Assembly (NCBI RefSeq): GCF_000196675.2
Contig: NC_015312.1
Location: 682,001 to 746,000 of the forward strand
Source of the DNA: Pseudonocardia benzenivorans CB1190
GTDB taxonomy: Bacteria; Actinomycetota; Actinomycetes; Mycobacteriales; Pseudonocardiaceae
Length of the DNA stretch: 64,000 nucleotides
Direction: 5' to 3'
The notes under the pieces are model-generated. The model saw nothing but the letters and a program-made list of their open reading frames with translations, ran no database searches and was not told the origin of the DNA. Below are positions 43,719 through 52,205 of the stretch, one piece after another; position 1 is the stretch's first letter; every line of letters begins with the position of its first letter. The translations under genes were made by a program, and so were the position numbers.

Positions 43719-44609
43719 ATGGACCGCTTCGGGCTGCAGTGCTTCGTCGCCCTCGCCGAGGAACTGCACTTCCACCGGGCCGCCGAGCGCTGCCACATCA
43801 GCCAGCCGGCGATGAGCCAGCAGATCGTCCGGCTCGAACGCGAGCTCGACGTCCGGCTCGCGCACCGCAGCAAGCGGTCCGTCGCGCTGACCAGGGCGGG
43901 GGAGGTCTTCCTCGAGCAGGCCCGGCGCACGCTGCGGCAGATGGACCTCTCGGTGACGCTCGCGCAGCGCACCGACCGCGGGGAGATCGGGCAGCTGACC
44001 GTCGGCGTCACGTCACCGGCGCTCTACGTCATGTTCCCCGAGGTCGCAGCGGTGTTCCGGCGGCGGCTGCCCGGTATGGGGCTCGTCGTGCGCGAGCTGA
44101 CGACGGCGGAGCAGGAGCGCGCGCTGCGGATCGGGGACATCGACGTCGGGCTCGTGCACCCGCCACTGGACGACCCGCGGATCGCGACGGAGGAGGTCGC
44201 CCGCCCGCCGTTCCACGTCGCGTTGCCGGCCGGGCACCGGCTCTGCACGCAGGAGGAGGTGGAGATCGCCGACCTGGCCCGTGAGGGGCTGGTGATGTTC
44301 CCGCGCCAGATCGCTCCACAGCTCTACGACACGATCGTCACGCTGTGCCAGGACGCCGGCTTCAGCCCCACGATCGCGATGGAGGCGCATCCCGCGCAGT
44401 CGATCATCGCGTTGGTGAGTGCGGGGGTCGGGATCGGCTTCATCGCGTCGCAGGCACAGCGGCTGGCCCGCGACGGCGTGGTGTACCGGCCGATCCGTGG
44501 GCCGAAACCGCTGCTCGGGCTGGGCGTGGCCTACCACCGGGACGGGATGCTCCCGGCCGTCGAGGCGTTCCTGGACGCGGCGCGCGAGGCCGGGCGCGGG
44601 ATCCGCTGA
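43719..44609 (+). CDS. LysR-family regulator of the divergent sugar-acid operon
   Basis: 296 residues from ATG 43719 (MDRFGLQCFVALAEELHFHRAA). The winged helix has RCHISQPAMSQQIVRLERELDVRLAHRS. The effector domain begins GEIGQLTVGVTSPALYVMFPEV and includes VSAGVGIGFIASQAQRLA. LysR proteins of this kind usually activate the divergent operon when the pathway substrate or an intermediate binds. An in-frame start 75 bases upstream would include the operator and is rejected. Confidence 0.9.
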   Translation: MDRFGLQCFVALAEELHFHRAAERCHISQPAMSQQIVRLERELDVRLAHRSKRSVALTRAGEVFLEQARRTLRQMDLSVTLAQRTDRGEIGQLTVGVTSPALYVMFPEVAAVFRRRLPGMGLVVRELTTAEQERALRIGDIDVGLVHPPLDDPRIATEEVARPPFHVALPAGHRLCTQEEVEIADLAREGLVMFPRQIAPQLYDTIVTLCQDAGFSPTIAMEAHPAQSIIALVSAGVGIGFIASQAQRLARDGVVYRPIRGPKPLLGLGVAYHRDGMLPAVEAFLDAAREAGRGIR

Positions 44610-44644
44610 GCGGGCCGCCGATCCCGGGATCGGCGGCCCGCTCA
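44607..44644. terminator. 38-bp perfect palindrome at the LysR stop
   Basis: Perfect two-fold symmetry centred between 44625 and 44626 with 19-base arms, including the LysR TGA itself and core CGATCCCGGGATCG. It lies between convergent genes and is a likely bidirectional terminator. Confidence 0.75.
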
Positions 44645-44671
44645 GGGTTCGCTCACGTGCTGTTCATGCGG

Positions 44672-44956
44672 TCACAAGCGCAGTCGCGAGCGGCGACGGC
44701 CGTAGAGCGACGCCGCGAGCGCCACACCGAGCGCGGCGACGATGACCTGCACGAGCAACTCCAGCCAGTCGATCCCCGAGGTCTGCGTCGGGATGCCGAT
44801 GGCGCGGGCGATCGCGGTCCCGATGAACGCGGCCACGATGCCGATGAGGATCGTCAGCCAGATCGGGATGCGCTGCTTGCCGGGCAGCACGAGACGGCCG
44901 AGGGCGCCGATGATCAGACCGATCACGATCGCCGTCAGGATTCCGGTGATGGTCAT
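44672..44956 (-). CDS. GlsB/YeaQ/YmgE-type small membrane stress protein
   Basis: 94 residues from ATG 44956 behind GGAGG. Three hydrophobic helices: ILTAIVIGLIIGALGRLVLP, IWLTILIGIVAAFIGTAIAR and LLVQVIVAALGVALAASLYG, with the family GALGRLVLPGKQ turn and an Arg-rich tail. Transglycosylase-associated/YeaQ proteins are linked to envelope or acid stress but their mechanism is unknown. It stands alone between the LysR and EamA genes. Confidence 0.88.
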   Translation of the reverse strand: MTITGILTAIVIGLIIGALGRLVLPGKQRIPIWLTILIGIVAAFIGTAIARAIGIPTQTSGIDWLELLVQVIVAALGVALAASLYGRRRSRLRL

Positions 44957-45052
44957 TCCGTCCTCCAGGTCCGCGGTCACCGCCTGTAGGCGACCGGCGC
45001 CACGGACTACCCGAATGGGGAAGGCGTCAACCGGACCGGTGGCGCGGCGGAC

Positions 45053-46003
45053 TCAGCCGCCGGCCGCGGGGACGGTGGGCCGGTCGGCGACCGGCGCGCT
45101 CCGGGTCAGGACGACGCCCAGCAGGATCAGCGCCCCGCCCGCGAGCTGGAACGGCCCCGGCAGTTCACCCAACAGCAGCCAGGTGATCAGCGTCGAGAAG
45201 ACGACCTCCAGCAGCGCGACGAGCGAGCCCCGGGTCGCCCCGATCCGCGACACCGCCCCGACCCCGGCGAGGTAGGCGATCAAGGCGCAGACCAGCGCCA
45301 ACGTCACCGCCGGGAGGAGCCAGCCGACGTCGGCCCCGGCCAGCAGCACGGGAGCCGTCGGGGGCACGGCCAGCACGATCGGGGTGATCCCGACGAGCCC
45401 GCACAGCACGACGGCCACGGTGCCGACCACCATGCCGACGCCCGTCAGGACCAGCGGCGGGGTCCGCGTCCCGGCCCGGTCGACGACGAGGAAGTACGAC
45501 GCCCAGCACACCGCGCCGAACAGTCCCCAGGCGACACCACCCGGATCGAGCACCCCGCCCGACCACACCTGCAGCACCAGCACCAGCCCGACGACGGCGG
45601 CGACCGCACCGACGAGCGTCGTCCGGTCGGGCGGCCGGCGGCGCACCAGCCACACCCAGCCGATCACCAGCACCGGTCCGAGGTACTCCAGCAGCAGGGC
45701 GATGCTCACCGGCAGCGTGCGGATCGCGCTGAAGTACGCCACCTGCACCCCCGCCACCGCGAACGCGCCGTAGAGCAGCAGCGCCGGGCCGTCGGCGCGC
45801 ACCGCGGCGAGCACCCCGGGCCGGGCGACGGCGAGGACGACCACCAGCACCGCCGCGGCCCCGCCGATCCTGACGAGCACGGCGCCCGCTGGCGACCAGC
45901 CGGCCTCGATCAACGCCTTCGCCACCGGCCCGGACACCCCGAACGAGAGCGCCGAGACGAGTCCGAGCGCGACGCCGGTGGTCGTGCGGCTGCGGAGGCT
46001 CAT
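45053..46003 (-). CDS. EamA/DMT family exporter, tandem copy 1
   Basis: 316 residues, ten helices in two EamA repeats (ALGLVSALSFGVSGPVAKALIEAGW and GVAWGLFGAVCWASYFLVVDRAG). It resembles RhtA/YdcZ-like exporters of amino acids or metabolites. Its ATG overlaps the stop of an upstream paralogue by four bases, and the two share long identical stretches such as SIALLLEYLGPVLVI versus SVALLLEYLGPVLVI. They arose by tandem duplication and may work as a heterodimer. Confidence 0.88.
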   Translation of the reverse strand: MSLRSRTTTGVALGLVSALSFGVSGPVAKALIEAGWSPAGAVLVRIGGAAAVLVVVLAVARPGVLAAVRADGPALLLYGAFAVAGVQVAYFSAIRTLPVSIALLLEYLGPVLVIGWVWLVRRRPPDRTTLVGAVAAVVGLVLVLQVWSGGVLDPGGVAWGLFGAVCWASYFLVVDRAGTRTPPLVLTGVGMVVGTVAVVLCGLVGITPIVLAVPPTAPVLLAGADVGWLLPAVTLALVCALIAYLAGVGAVSRIGATRGSLVALLEVVFSTLITWLLLGELPGPFQLAGGALILLGVVLTRSAPVADRPTVPAAGG

Positions 46004-46986
46004 CCGGGTGCCCGCTCGTCGGACCGGTGGACGGGGCGGTCGACGGCCTCGGCGACCGGCGGCGGGTCCGCCGCGACGGCCGTCGGTCCCGACCGGGTCA
46101 GGACGATGCCGGCCAGGATCAGCACCCCGCCCGCGAGCTGCCACGGCCCCGGCAGCTCGCCCAGCAGCAGCCAGGACGCGACGGTCGAGGCCACGACCTC
46201 CAGTAGCGCCACCAGCGACCCGCGCGCGGCGCCGATCCGCGTGATCGCGGCGACGCCGGTGAGGTAGGCGACCACCGTCGACACCACGACGAGCAGCGTC
46301 GCCGCGACCGGCCACCCGACGTCGTGCCCGGCCAGCACCACCGGCTCCGCGGTCGTGGTGGTGACGACCACCGGCAGCACACCCAGCAGCCCGAGCACCG
46401 CGACGACCGCCGTGCCGATCGTCATGCCGACACCTGCCAGCACGGTCGGCGGTGTCCGGGTGGCGCGGTCGGCGAGCAGGAAGTACGACGCCTGGCAGGC
46501 CGCCGCGGCCAGCCCCCACGCGATCCCCGCCGGGTCGAGCGCACCGCCCGACCACACCTGCACGACGAGCAGCAGCCCGGCGATCGCGACGAGGCCGCCG
46601 ACGACCGTGCGCCGGCCCGGCGGCGTCCGGCGGACCAGCCACACCCAGGCGATCACCAGTACCGGTCCGAGGTACTCCAGCAACAGCGCGACGCTCACCG
46701 GCAGGTACCGGATGGCGTTGAAGAACGCCACCTGTACGCCGGCGACGGCCAGCACGCCGTAGACGACGAGCGCCGGGCCGTCGGCCCGCAGCGCGGCCAG
46801 CACGCCGGGCCGGGTCACCGCCAGCAGCACGAGCAGCACCACGGCGGCCCCGCCGATGCGCACCAGCACGGCACCGGCCGACGACCAGCCCGCGTCGATC
46901 AGCGCCCTGGCGAACGGCCCGGACAGCCCGAACGAGATCGCCGACGCGACGGCCAGGCCGAGCCCGGACGACGTGCGCGCCCTCAC
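46000..46986 (-). CDS. EamA/DMT family exporter, tandem copy 2
   Basis: 328 residues from the GTG at 46986 (VRARTSSGLGLAVASAISFG), chosen by alignment with the N-terminus of its downstream paralogue; an ATG at 47064 would add 26 unconserved residues. Ten helices and two EamA repeats, including RIGAARGSLVALLEVV and LLLGELPGPWQLAGG. It is the first gene of the duplicated pair. Cargo unknown. Confidence 0.85.
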   Translation of the reverse strand: MRARTSSGLGLAVASAISFGLSGPFARALIDAGWSSAGAVLVRIGGAAVVLLVLLAVTRPGVLAALRADGPALVVYGVLAVAGVQVAFFNAIRYLPVSVALLLEYLGPVLVIAWVWLVRRTPPGRRTVVGGLVAIAGLLLVVQVWSGGALDPAGIAWGLAAAACQASYFLLADRATRTPPTVLAGVGMTIGTAVVAVLGLLGVLPVVVTTTTAEPVVLAGHDVGWPVAATLLVVVSTVVAYLTGVAAITRIGAARGSLVALLEVVASTVASWLLLGELPGPWQLAGGVLILAGIVLTRSGPTAVAADPPPVAEAVDRPVHRSDERAPG

Positions 46987-47143
46987 CGGCCCGCCCCGGA
47001 TGCGGACGCCGCGCGCGGGCGCGACGGGTCGGCGTGAACGGTCATGGCGACCCGAGCGTGCCATCCGGACCGCGGCTGTGTCCCCCCCCCGCCCCCGACC
47101 CGCCCCGGCCCCGGCCCTGACGCGGCGGGCGCGCCACGGGGGC

Positions 47144-47581
47144 TCAGCGTTCGCCGGTCAGGACCGGCTTGACGTCGAGCACCGGCGTGCCGTCGACGGC
47201 TTCGAGGTCGCGGACCCGGAACCGGCCGGGCTCCACGGCGGTGATCGTCACCCGGTGCACGCCGATCGGGTTCGGCCGGTCCGCCGAACGGGTCGCGAAC
47301 ACCCCGCGCAGCGGCGCCTCGGGGTCGTCGCGCGGATGCACGACGAGCGTCGCCCGGTCGGCGCGGTGCAACCACGTCAGCAGCAGCACCTCGGAGCCCG
47401 CGGCGAGGTCGCGCGCGGCCTCGCGATAACGGTCGTCGAGGACGACCCAGGCCTGCGGCCCGCCCTCGTCGCCCTGCTTCGGCGCCGCGTCGGTGTCGGT
47501 CAGCGGGGAGGAGACGTGCCCGACCGCCACCAGGGCGGGACGTCCGGTCGTGCTGTCCGGCGGCGTCGCGTCAGGGGCCAT
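47144..47581 (-). CDS. trmO: tRNA (N6-threonylcarbamoyladenosine37-N6)-methyltransferase, TrmO/TsaA family
   Basis: 145 residues. The beta-barrel SAM-dependent methyltransferase that adds a methyl to t6A37. Motifs: VGHVSSPLTD near the start, RSADRPNPIGVHRVTI for SAM binding, and LEAVDGTPVLDVKPVL at the C-terminus. Some actinobacterial relatives methylate other substrates, so the tRNA role is by family. ATG 47581 is leaderless-type, with TACCGT ending 7 bases upstream on the minus strand. Confidence 0.88.
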   Translation of the reverse strand: MAPDATPPDSTTGRPALVAVGHVSSPLTDTDAAPKQGDEGGPQAWVVLDDRYREAARDLAAGSEVLLLTWLHRADRATLVVHPRDDPEAPLRGVFATRSADRPNPIGVHRVTITAVEPGRFRVRDLEAVDGTPVLDVKPVLTGER

Positions 47582-47588
47582 GCCGCCG

Positions 47589-47594
47589 ACGGTA
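47589..47594 (-). promoter_or_regulatory. -10 TACCGT (minus strand) for trmO, leaderless type
   Basis: TACCGT on the minus strand ends 7 bases before the ATG at 47581. Confidence 0.5.
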
Positions 47595-47601
47595 GAAGAC
47601 G

Positions 47602-47630
47602 TTGCCGTCGCGCGGGGCGGTCACTAGCGT
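47602..47630 (+). promoter_or_regulatory. Promoter TTGCCG-17-TAGCGT for the VOC gene
   Basis: TTGCCG (47602-47607) and TAGCGT (47625-47630) with a 17-base spacer, 29 bases before ATG 47660. A ribosome site CGGAGGA follows. Confidence 0.55.
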
Positions 47631-47659
47631 CGGCACTCCGCCGGGAACGGAGGACGGCC

Positions 47660-48064
47660 ATGGCGTCCGTCAGCGTCCGCTACATCGTCGACGACGTCGA
47701 CGACGCGATCGCCTTCTACTGCGGGCACCTCGGGTTCACCGAGATCATGCATCCCGCTCCGACGTTCGCGATGCTGACCCGCGGCGCGCTGCGGCTCGTG
47801 CTCAGCGCCCCGGGCGGCCCGGGCGGTGGCGGGCAGGCGATGCCGGACGGCCGGGTCCCCGCCCCCGGTGGCTGGAACCGGTTCACCCTCGAGGTGGAGG
47901 ACCTCGACGCGGCGGTCGCGTCGCTGCGCTCGGCCGGGGTCGGTTTCCGCAACGACGTCGTGTCCGGCGTCGGCGGCCGTCAGGTGCTGGTCGACGACCC
48001 GTCCGGCAACCCGGTGGAGCTGTTCGAGCCCACTCGTCCGGAGGCGCGGCTGTCGTCGCGCTGA
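47660..48064 (+). CDS. VOC-family (glyoxalase/bleomycin-resistance fold) protein
   Basis: 134 residues. Two beta-alpha-beta-beta-beta modules: VRYIVDDVDDAIAFYCGHLGFTEI at the start and WNRFTLEVEDLDAAVASLRSAGV with DPSGNPVELFEP at the end. The C-terminal Glu is a usual metal ligand. Function unknown (lyase, dioxygenase or drug binding). ATG 47660 follows CGGAGGA and its own promoter, divergent from trmO. Confidence 0.87.
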   Translation: MASVSVRYIVDDVDDAIAFYCGHLGFTEIMHPAPTFAMLTRGALRLVLSAPGGPGGGGQAMPDGRVPAPGGWNRFTLEVEDLDAAVASLRSAGVGFRNDVVSGVGGRQVLVDDPSGNPVELFEPTRPEARLSSR

Positions 48065-48132
48065 CGGCTCGACACGCCACACGATCGGGCGTCTCGTGGT
48101 GACGCGTGTCTCAACGTCCTCGTTGTGCCCGT

Positions 48133-48327
48133 ATGGGGATACCCGAGAGCACGGTCGAGCTCGTCGCCGATGGGAAGAGCATCCCGATCGGTTCCAGGCC
48201 GGGGACCGAGGAGGCGCTCGGTCTGGGATGCCGCTGCCCGGTACTGGTGAACGGCCCGGCGACCGCGTCCGGCGATCTGCTGGTGGCACCCGACTGCGGG
48301 ATCCACAGCGCGGACGAGCGCCGGTAG
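48133..48327 (+). CDS. Hypothetical small protein, 64 residues
   Basis: No family recognised. From ATG 48133 the product reads MGIPESTVELVADGKSIPIG and then GLGCRCPVLVNG and VAPDCGIHSADERR. Three cysteines in CRC and DCG could bind a metal. Coding character (third-position GC) is moderate and no ribosome site is obvious. ATG 48106, nine codons upstream in frame, is an alternative. A 272-base stretch without recognised genes follows (48328-48599). Confidence 0.4.
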   Translation: MGIPESTVELVADGKSIPIGSRPGTEEALGLGCRCPVLVNGPATASGDLLVAPDCGIHSADERR

Positions 48328-48599
48328 GGCGCCGGGACCGGGCGTCCGGACCCCCCGACCGTCCGGCCGGCCCCGGCGCGGAGCGATCCTCCCGGTCCCG
48401 GCGGGGCTCCGCGACCGGCCGCCGGCGGACACGAGGCGTCGGTCCGATGAACACCGGGAGAACCCCCGGTGCCGGCCGGACCCGCGACCGCACCGCCGCA
48501 CCGGTCAGGTCGCGCCGGAGCGAGGGTCAACGGCATTCGGTGTGGCTTGCCACTCGTCCGGGTGGATCCGCGGGATCGTGCCGGGTTAGATGGCGGCCG

Positions 48600-49610
48600 A
48601 TGGCCACCGGTCCGCACAGTGGCGCGTCACCGCAGGTGGCGGCGCCGCTGCAGCCGACCAGGAGCTTCGACACGGCCTGTGCACGCGTGATCGACTATCT
48701 GTGCACGGCGTTGCCGATGGGTGCCTGGGTGGTCACTCGGCTGGTCGACGACCGCCAGCTGATCCTCACCGCACGCGGTGAGGCCTACGAGCTCGAGGGC
48801 GGCCGGTCGTTGCCGTTCGCGCAGACGCTCTGCAGCCGGATGGCGTCCGGCGAGGCCCCCCGGATCGCGCCCGACGTCTCCCTCGTCCCCGCCTACGCGC
48901 GGATCGCGGCCGCGCTGCCGCTCGAGCTGGGCGCCTACGTCGGGACGCCGATCGTCTGGCCCGACGGGACGCTGTTCGGGACGGTCTGCGGGTTCGACCC
49001 GGCGCCCAAGCCCGACGCCATGCGCGCCCACCTGCCGCTGCTCGACCTGCTGTCGAGCCTGCTCTCGGCGGTCCTGGAGGCCGATCTCGGCGCGACCTCG
49101 GCGGCCCGCGCGCTGGAGATGGCCCGGCGGGAGGCCGAGGTCGACCCGCTCACCGGCCTGCTCAACCGGCGCGGCTGGGACCGCTTCCTCGGGCACGAGG
49201 AGGAGCGGTTCCGCCGGTTCGGCGACTCGGCGAGCGTCGTCGTGATCGACCTGGACAACCTCAAGGAGATCAACGACACCTTCGGTCACGAGGCGGGCGA
49301 CCGCTACATCCGGGCGGCCGCGCGGGCACTCGCCGGCACCGTCCGTTCGGGCGACGTCCTGGCCCGGCTCGGGGGCGACGAGTTCGGCGTCGTCGCCGTC
49401 GGCTGCACCCCCGACCAGGCCGCCGACCTCGTCGTCCGTGCCGGTCGCGCGCTGGAGGCGGCAGGCATCTCCGGCTCCTTCGGGCACGCGCCCTACAGCA
49501 TCGTCACCGGCTTCCCCGGGGCGTGGCGGGCCGCCGACGAGGCGATGTACGCGCAGAAGCGCCGACGTCGTGGCCGCCCGCCCCGGCACGCACGGTCCGG
49601 GCCGGGGTGA
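48600..49610 (+). CDS. Diguanylate cyclase with N-terminal GAF domain
   Basis: 336 residues. A GAF-like sensor (about 15-165: YLCTALPMGAWVVTRLVDDRQ, LGAYVGTPIVWPDGTLFGTVCGFD) precedes a GGDEF domain with DPLTGLLNRRGWD and VVVIDLDNLKEINDTFGHEAGDRYI. The active-site loop is LGGDEFGVV. The inhibitory I-site RSGD stands five residues before GGDEF, so the enzyme should be product-inhibited by c-di-GMP. It is soluble. ATG 48600 is preceded by a TTAGAT that could be a poor -10. Convergent with the HxlR gene, 7 bases between stops. Confidence 0.9.
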   Translation: MATGPHSGASPQVAAPLQPTRSFDTACARVIDYLCTALPMGAWVVTRLVDDRQLILTARGEAYELEGGRSLPFAQTLCSRMASGEAPRIAPDVSLVPAYARIAAALPLELGAYVGTPIVWPDGTLFGTVCGFDPAPKPDAMRAHLPLLDLLSSLLSAVLEADLGATSAARALEMARREAEVDPLTGLLNRRGWDRFLGHEEERFRRFGDSASVVVIDLDNLKEINDTFGHEAGDRYIRAAARALAGTVRSGDVLARLGGDEFGVVAVGCTPDQAADLVVRAGRALEAAGISGSFGHAPYSIVTGFPGAWRAADEAMYAQKRRRRGRPPRHARSGPG

Positions 49611-49617
49611 GTCGTCG

Positions 49618-50343
49618 TCACCGGTCGGCGGGCACCCGCGCGGTCGGCACCGCATCGGCGGGGATCCGGGCGGCGGGCGTCCGGGCCGCGCGGCGCACGA
49701 ACGGCGCCACCGGGCTCAGCCGCAGCGCGCGCCGCATGCGGGCGACGGTGTCGCGGCGGCCGTCGAGCTCGACGAGCCCGGTCCGGGTCGCGACGTCGAG
49801 CGCGATGCGGCCCTCCCACACCTGGTAGAGCACCCCGAGCGACGACCGCAGCGTCACGTCGACGTCGTGACCGGGATCGGTCATGCACAGCGACACGTCG
49901 GTCGGGTCGACGACGAACCAGAACCGCTGCCGCCGCGTGTCGGGCAGCAGGACGTGCAGCACCGCGCGGCGGCCGTCGAACGGCGCCGGGTCGATCCCCG
50001 CGCGGATCCACCACATCAGGACGACGGGATCGAGCTCGTCGCTGCGCGGTTCGCCGAACGCCCAGCGCGCGCCCCACTCGGCGAGCCCGAAGACGATCGG
50101 GCGGAGCTCCTCGCAGGCCGGCGTCGGCCGGTACTCGCCGCCGACGTGCTCGACGAGCCCGTGCCGCTGCAGCTGGTCGAGCCGCTTGGAGAGCAGGCCG
50201 CGCGACATCCCCGGCAGGCCGCGGGCCAGCTCGTTGAACCGGGTCGCGCCGACGAGCAGGTCGCGGACCACCAGCAGCGTCCACCGGTCGCCCAGCACCT
50301 CGAGCGACCGGGTGATCGGACAGTACTGACCGTATCGGGACAC
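49618..50343 (-). CDS. HxlR-family regulator fused to a C-terminal SCP2-like domain
   Basis: 241 residues from the GTG at 50343 (VSRYGQYCPITRSLEVLGDRW). The N-terminal winged helix is typical HxlR with the conserved Cys8, then RFNELARGLPGMSRGLLSKRLDQLQRHGLVE. The C-terminal 100 residues (RFWFVVDPTDVSLCMTD, VWEGRIALDVATRTGLVELDG) resemble a sterol-carrier-like ligand domain, so it may sense a lipid or acyl-CoA. It is divergent from the acyl-CoA dehydrogenase it probably controls. The in-frame ATG at 50421 would run into that gene. Confidence 0.85.
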   Translation of the reverse strand: MSRYGQYCPITRSLEVLGDRWTLLVVRDLLVGATRFNELARGLPGMSRGLLSKRLDQLQRHGLVEHVGGEYRPTPACEELRPIVFGLAEWGARWAFGEPRSDELDPVVLMWWIRAGIDPAPFDGRRAVLHVLLPDTRRQRFWFVVDPTDVSLCMTDPGHDVDVTLRSSLGVLYQVWEGRIALDVATRTGLVELDGRRDTVARMRRALRLSPVAPFVRRAARTPAARIPADAVPTARVPADR

Positions 50344-50414
50344 GAGGACATGCTCCTCCGACCGGTACAGATTGGGAACTATCGACGGTTGCGGGGTCGC
50401 CCGATCCTCACCGT

Positions 50415-51533
50415 ATGACAACCACCATCACCACTCCTGCCACCGCAATCACCGACGACGACGTGCGCGCCCTCGCCGCCCGTGTCGGAGCGGTCGCCGC
50501 CGCCCACGACGCCGCCCACGACCTCGACGCCACGTTCGTCACCGAGGCCTACGCCGAGATGGCCGAATCCGGGTACCTGCGCCTGGCCGTCCCCGTCGAG
50601 CTGGGTGGGCTCGGCGCGTCGATGCGCCAGGTCGTACTCGCCGAGGAGGAGCTCGGCGCGCGGTCCGGCGCGGCGGGCCTCGCCGCGGCCATGCACCTCT
50701 ACCTCACGCTCGTGCAGTGCTGGCGGCAGCGCCGCGGTGCCGACGGCGCCGAGACCGCGCTGCGCCGCATCGCCGACGGGCTCGTGGTCGCGACCAGTGG
50801 CGGCTCGGACTGGGTGTGCCCGTCGACGACGGCCGTCGAGGTCGAGGGCGGCTACCGGTTCGACGGCCGCAAGACGTTCTGCAGCCAGGCCCCCGGGGCC
50901 GGCGCGATCTCCACGTCGGCGACGCTCGGCAAGGGAGCCGACGCCGTCGTCCTGCACGCGACCGTCCCGCTGTCCGCGCCGGGCGTGCGCATCGTCGAGA
51001 CCTGGGACACGCTCGGGATGCGCGGCACCGCGAGCCACGACATCGTCTTCGACGGGGTGTTCGTCCCCGCCGCGGCGGTCCTCGGCACGCGGCCGTACGG
51101 CGTGCTCGCCGGTCCGCTGTTGGTCGCCGCGATGCACTTCGCGCCCGTCGCCGCAGCCGCGTACCTGGGCGTCGCCCGTGGTGCGGTCGAGGAGGCGACC
51201 CGCCTCGCACGCCCCGGTTCCACGCGAGGCGTGGGGGAGATGCACGCGAGGCTGCGGGTCGCGCGGTGGGCGCTGCACTCCGCCGTCGCCGAGATCGGCG
51301 ACGACCCACCCGCCGACGAGGAGACGCTCGCGACGGTGATGACCGCGAAGCGGCACGTCGTCACGGAGGCCCGGACGATCGTCGACATCGCGCTGGAGGT
51401 CGCGGGCGGCCGGGCGTTCTTCCGGTCCTCGCCGCTCGAGCGCGCCTACCGCGACGTCCGTGCCGGCATGTTCCACCCGCTGACGCCGGAGGACACGCTG
51501 CAGCTGCTGGGCCGTCGGGCGGGCGTGTCGTAA
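50415..51533 (+). CDS. Acyl-CoA dehydrogenase family flavoprotein
   Basis: 372 residues. FAD-binding acyl-CoA dehydrogenase fold: YLRLAVPVELGGLGASMRQVVLAEEELG, VVATSGGSDWVCPSTTAVEV, GYRFDGRKTFCSQAPGA, DTLGMRGTASHDIVFDGVFVP, and the C-terminal ALEVAGGRAFFRSSPLERAYRDVRAG. The usual catalytic glutamate is not obvious, so it may be a flavin monooxygenase or a desulfurisation-type (DszC-like) member. It is divergent from HxlR with a 71-base shared control region. Confidence 0.85.
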   Translation: MTTTITTPATAITDDDVRALAARVGAVAAAHDAAHDLDATFVTEAYAEMAESGYLRLAVPVELGGLGASMRQVVLAEEELGARSGAAGLAAAMHLYLTLVQCWRQRRGADGAETALRRIADGLVVATSGGSDWVCPSTTAVEVEGGYRFDGRKTFCSQAPGAGAISTSATLGKGADAVVLHATVPLSAPGVRIVETWDTLGMRGTASHDIVFDGVFVPAAAVLGTRPYGVLAGPLLVAAMHFAPVAAAAYLGVARGAVEEATRLARPGSTRGVGEMHARLRVARWALHSAVAEIGDDPPADEETLATVMTAKRHVVTEARTIVDIALEVAGGRAFFRSSPLERAYRDVRAGMFHPLTPEDTLQLLGRRAGVS

Positions 51534-51537
51534 CGGC

Positions 51538-52068
51538 TCAGCGGCCGGTGACGCCGTCGATCGCCTCCCGTAGGAGGTCGGCGTGCCCGAGGTGGCGGGC
51601 GTACTCGGTGACCAGGTGCAGCAGCACCGCCCGCGCCGACATCGCCCTCCCGCGGAAGTCGATCTCGTGGTCGATCGGGACACGGGCCAGCGCGGCGTCG
51701 GCCCGCGGCCACTCCGCGACGAGTGTCGCGAGGTCGCGTTCGGCGGACGCGGGCTGCGCGTCGGCGAAGTCGCCCGGGTCCCCGGGGCCGCCGTGGAGGG
51801 CAGGGACGTCCTCGCCCGCCAGCCGCTGCCGCAGCCACACCCGCTCGACCTTGGCCAGGTGCCGGACCAGACCGAGCAGCGACAGCGTCGACGGCGGCAG
51901 CGCGCGCTCGGCCAGCTGCTCGGCCGTCAGCCCGGCGCACACGTTGAGCAGCGACGCGCGCTGCCGCGCCAGCAGGCCTTCCAGGATCGGCCGTTCGGCG
52001 CCGGTGATCGGGCCGTCGGTGATCGGCGCGGCAGGTGCGTCGGCGGGGGCGGGCGAGGTCCAGGTCAC
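51538..52068 (-). CDS. DinB/DUF664-family protein
   Basis: About 176 residues from GTG 52068 (GTG 52071 is equally possible). A four-helix DinB-like bundle with LSLLGLVRHLAKVERVWLR, where the His is a metal ligand, and VLLHLVTEYARHLGHADLLRE, with the second His pair. In actinobacteria this superfamily includes mycothiol-dependent transferases, which fits the mycothiol chemistry seen elsewhere in the window. Substrate unknown. It is convergent with the acyl-CoA dehydrogenase gene, with four bases between stops. Confidence 0.83.
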   Translation of the reverse strand: MTWTSPAPADAPAAPITDGPITGAERPILEGLLARQRASLLNVCAGLTAEQLAERALPPSTLSLLGLVRHLAKVERVWLRQRLAGEDVPALHGGPGDPGDFADAQPASAERDLATLVAEWPRADAALARVPIDHEIDFRGRAMSARAVLLHLVTEYARHLGHADLLREAIDGVTGR

Positions 52069-52099
52069 CACCTCATCGTGACCGAGCGACGACGGACGC

Positions 52100-52168
52100 G
52101 GTCGCCCGGACCACCGCGAGCGGCGAGGGTCGCCCGACCAGTCCGAGCGGCGATGGTCGCCACTCACG
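52100..52168. repeat. Probable decayed member of the dispersed hairpin family
   Basis: Two related blocks, GAGCGGCGAGGGTCGCC and GAGCGGCGATGGTCGCC, lead to GCCACTCACG, sharing the right-arm sequence of the hairpin at 38878 but without a full stem. It sits upstream of the DinB start rather than at a gene end. Confidence 0.45.
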
Positions 52169-52205
52169 AGGGAGGACCGCCCGGCCCGCCCGGCCCGCCC
52201 ACGGC

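Noticed and set aside
48328..48599. Possible small gene in the 272-base gap before the GGDEF gene
   Set aside because: No open frame with a start, ribosome site and coding-like composition could be supported.
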